Shown in pieces: positions 62,043-64,000 of a DNA stretch of 64,000 nucleotides. This DNA comes from Rhynchopus euleeides. Lineage: Eukaryota > Euglenozoa > Diplonemea > Diplonemida > Diplonemidae. The notes below the pieces were generated by a model. That model was given only the letters and a program-made list of their open reading frames with translations, had not been told where the DNA came from and searched no databases. The stretch is from the NCBI GenBank assembly GCA_963210315.1, contig OY723313.1, positions 558,001-622,000 of the forward strand, given 5' to 3'. Both the position numbers and the translations under genes were made by a program. Each line of letters begins with the position of its first letter. The stretch's first letter is position 1.

Positions 62043-62734
62043 GGGGTTGAGAGATAGCAGTGGGAAAGTGCATACATGATCAGGTGCATCAACTCTGGGG
62101 ACCACGACGCCCCCATTGGCAAACGGGTCAGGCAGTATGCCTCCCCCTTGTCATCACGGTATGTGAAGTATTTCTGAGACTCTTCGGGAATGGGGATCTG
62201 AAAAAAGGAAGCCGCTAGGTCTCTTTGGGAGGCGCACTCGCATTCCACCCTGGACAACACTGTTGGGGAGGTGGGGAAAACAACTTGGCAGCGGTATCCA
62301 TAAGCTGCCGCGAGGGAGTTGTGGTCTTTGGTCCACATGATGGGCCTCAGTCGGCCCCCGTGTGGGCCATACCCCTGCTTTTCTTCGAAGACAACGAAAG
62401 GGGAAATAGCCAGAACAGGGTTTCTCTTGCCAAAATCAAAGTCCGGGGCTCTCCGCACCAGCCCTGCCTCTTCCAGCTGCACCGAAAAACGAGAAGAAAA
62501 GGCCTGGCTCTTGGGTTTCACAGTTGCCGGGGTCCAGCTCTGCTCTGAGACCTCCCGCGCCATGGCCTGGGGGTTGGCTGTCATGTCCAGCAGTGTGCTG
62601 ATCCTTTCACGCACTGGCCCCTTGGCCATCCGAAGTACCTCAGGAATAGAAATAATAGGGACTTTTTTGCAATGCAACGGGGCTTTTAGTTGTTCTTGGG
62701 TTGGAAGGGAACCCCTGGACACCCGTTTTCCCAT
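62039..62734 (-). CDS. Family-2 reverse transcriptase, 5' frame (minus copy)
   Basis: Identical protein to 58905-59600: KRNPVLAISPFVVFEEKQGY, ASQRDLAASFFQIPIP, TRLPMGASWSPELMH. The frame runs to the C-run slip site (TGGGGGG on the plus strand at 62039-62045). As the downstream frame is complete here, this is the potentially functional copy. Confidence 0.75.
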
Positions 62735-62775
62735 GCCGGAGTGGCTACTATGCTCGGGGGGGGCACCAAGTTCCG

Positions 62776-63840
62776 TTAAAGACGGGCACAACACTCTGGG
62801 GAGAGGGCCAGGGCCACCTCCTCGTTCACGTTCGCGAGGTATCTCATGGTGGTGGGGGGAAGAATGGGGTTCGCGGTTTTGTGCCTGGCAATCCTGGGGA
62901 TGTCCTGGGGGGGGAGGATACCGTTGGCTGCCAGTGTGGCTAGAAATTGCAGGGCCCCCCGTCGGGGTGAATGAAGCGTCCACTCTTGGCAGTTGGGGCA
63001 TTGGCGGAGAAGGCGCAGAAATTGGGAGTGGGGGACACCGAACAGAAGGGATTCCAAGGGGCATGTCTGTCTTTTCTCCACCACGAACGCAATCAGACGC
63101 TCCAAACCCGCCCCCGCTGCAACTGCGAACCTGCGATCCACAAATGGGGTCGTCTTGATTGCCTTTGACCTGTAAAAATCCACCACGAGTCGTGTTCCAC
63201 ATGCTGTGGGTTTCACATCCTTTACCGTGAGATCTGCCGCATCGCGGTAGCGGCAGGCTGTCTTCCACAGAAACAACAACAGGTTCGCCTCCACCTCGTG
63301 CCCCCTTGTGAACAGAACAAACACCGCCTGGGTCACTTCGGCCTTTTTTGCGGGGACAGCTTGCTTCGGGGGGGAAAAGGGGGTCGCACGAGCCAGTGCG
63401 TTGGCATAGCCCTGAAGGGGGAGCGGGGACCAATTCCCCTGCTGCAGACCGACTGCGTTTATTGCCGATGCATAATTTTTGACTGTGCTTGTTGTCAAGT
63501 GGGTCATTCCCGCCAGAAACAGAACTGCTGCATCTTCCGAGGGGGGTAGGGAGAGGTCTGCTGTCACACACCAACTTTCCAGTCTTTTCCATAGCCCACC
63601 CCTGGTGGAGATTGTGCGTTCCGCCAGGCTCTCTTTCATGACTTCTTCCAGCCGTTCCTTTGCTTCCCACAGAGTGTGGTCGTCCCTGGCCCGGGTCCTT
63701 GCCGGCGCAGCTTGCGTGTACACCTCCGACAGAGTGTTCTGGACGATGTTCTGGGGGGCGGGAGGGGGGGTAGGGGGTTGGGGGGGCCTTTCCTGTCCCA
63801 GTTTTTGGCAGAGTGCCGTGATTTGGCCGAGTGCCTGCAT
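62776..63840 (-). CDS. Family-2 tyrosine recombinase (minus copy)
   Basis: 354-residue protein identical to 57799-58863, with the same Arg / HxxR / His / Tyr tetrad (CRYRDAADL, HSPRRG, ARHK, TMRYL). Open and intact. Confidence 0.88.
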   Translation of the reverse strand: MQALGQITALCQKLGQERPPQPPTPPPAPQNIVQNTLSEVYTQAAPARTRARDDHTLWEAKERLEEVMKESLAERTISTRGGLWKRLESWCVTADLSLPPSEDAAVLFLAGMTHLTTSTVKNYASAINAVGLQQGNWSPLPLQGYANALARATPFSPPKQAVPAKKAEVTQAVFVLFTRGHEVEANLLLFLWKTACRYRDAADLTVKDVKPTACGTRLVVDFYRSKAIKTTPFVDRRFAVAAGAGLERLIAFVVEKRQTCPLESLLFGVPHSQFLRLLRQCPNCQEWTLHSPRRGALQFLATLAANGILPPQDIPRIARHKTANPILPPTTMRYLANVNEEVALALSPECCARL

Positions 63841-63863
63841 GATGTCCTGGCCGAGTGCCGGTG

Positions 63864-64000
63864 TTAATTCCAGTTGGTGTTGCCCCGGGGTTTCCCCCCC
63901 TTTCCCCCCTTTCCCTGAAATGTGTGGTGGGGGTAGGGGGAATACCGATTCGGGGGGGGAAAAGACTGGGGAGGGCCACCGTTGCCCCCCTTTCCCCCCT
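63864..64000 (-). CDS. Family-2 Gag-like protein, C-terminal end, cut by window edge
   Basis: Reverse complement of 57639-57775: the basic Gly/Lys tail (GKGGKGGKPRGNTNWN) and stop at 63864. The rest lies beyond the window. Confidence 0.75.
   Translation of the reverse strand, partial: GGKGGNGGPPQSFPPPNRYSPYPHHTFQGKGGKGGKPRGNTNWN

Larger units (their letters stand above)
61490..64000 (-). mobile_element. Family-2 YR retrotransposon, minus-strand copy (right arm of inverted duplication)
   Basis: Reverse complement of 57639-60149. Beyond the duplicated part (below 61490) this copy continues into the complete RNase H and a 3' flank with an inverted GCGCGGCT/AGCCGCGC pair (60997-61055). The window ends inside gag. 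Confidence 0.88.

Overview
The window reads as nuclear DNA of a GC-rich unicellular eukaryote, probably an algal protist. Introns are canonical GT-AG, there are long G/C homopolymer runs between genes, and the right half is packed with retrotransposons, foldback elements and minisatellites. A chromerid or other alveolate would fit (genes all on one strand, tandemly repeated enzyme domains, tyrosine-recombinase retrotransposons), but nothing here proves the lineage. No tRNA, rRNA or CRISPR locus was recognised.

Region 1 (about 1-31.4 kb) is the host gene region. Eight protein genes are visible and all lie on the minus strand: a guanidinoacetate N-methyltransferase-like protein made of four tandem copies (5400-8573, one intron), a two-pass membrane protein with a Cys-rich ectodomain (10345-11655), a four-pass membrane protein (15074-15670), a tail-anchored protein (16542-17078), a pentatricopeptide-repeat protein (17718-19001), a low-complexity probably nuclear protein (19805-21169), an unrecognised possibly mitochondrial protein (22789-23823), and a three-exon four-pass membrane protein resembling the COPI-associated/TVP15 family (28965-31345) with a second, paralogous terminal exon at 26735-26965. 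The spaces between hold G-runs, small foldback elements and short dispersed repeat families.

Region 2 (31.6-46.5 kb) is repeat-dominated. It starts with a broken ubiquitin-specific-protease-like ORF. Then come minisatellite arrays, a 529-bp terminal-inverted-repeat element, several long palindromes, a composite element of about 5.1 kb bounded by inverted arms (35.8-40.9 kb), and a 374-bp satellite array. That array is split by two readable insertions: a hAT-like element with an 8-bp target duplication, and a 1-kb TIR element that carries gene-like exons.

Region 3 (46.56-53.3 kb) is one long non-LTR retrotransposon on the minus strand. Its single ORF of about 2000 codons joins reverse transcriptase, a CCHC finger plus restriction-like endonuclease, and two OTU-type cysteine protease domains. 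A 5'-truncated copy of its tail lies at 34.87-34.92 kb.

Region 4 (54.1-64 kb) holds tyrosine-recombinase (DIRS-like) retrotransposons. Family 1 is a minus-strand RT/RNase H ORF followed by a B-A-B arrangement of split direct repeats. Family 2 has the order gag - tyrosine recombinase - RT/RNase H, as in the VIPER elements of trypanosomes rather than classical DIRS1, and a candidate -1 frameshift site inside the RT. It is present twice as an apparently identical inverted duplication (arms 57639-60149 and 61490-64000) around a 1.34-kb spacer of satellite and element fragments.
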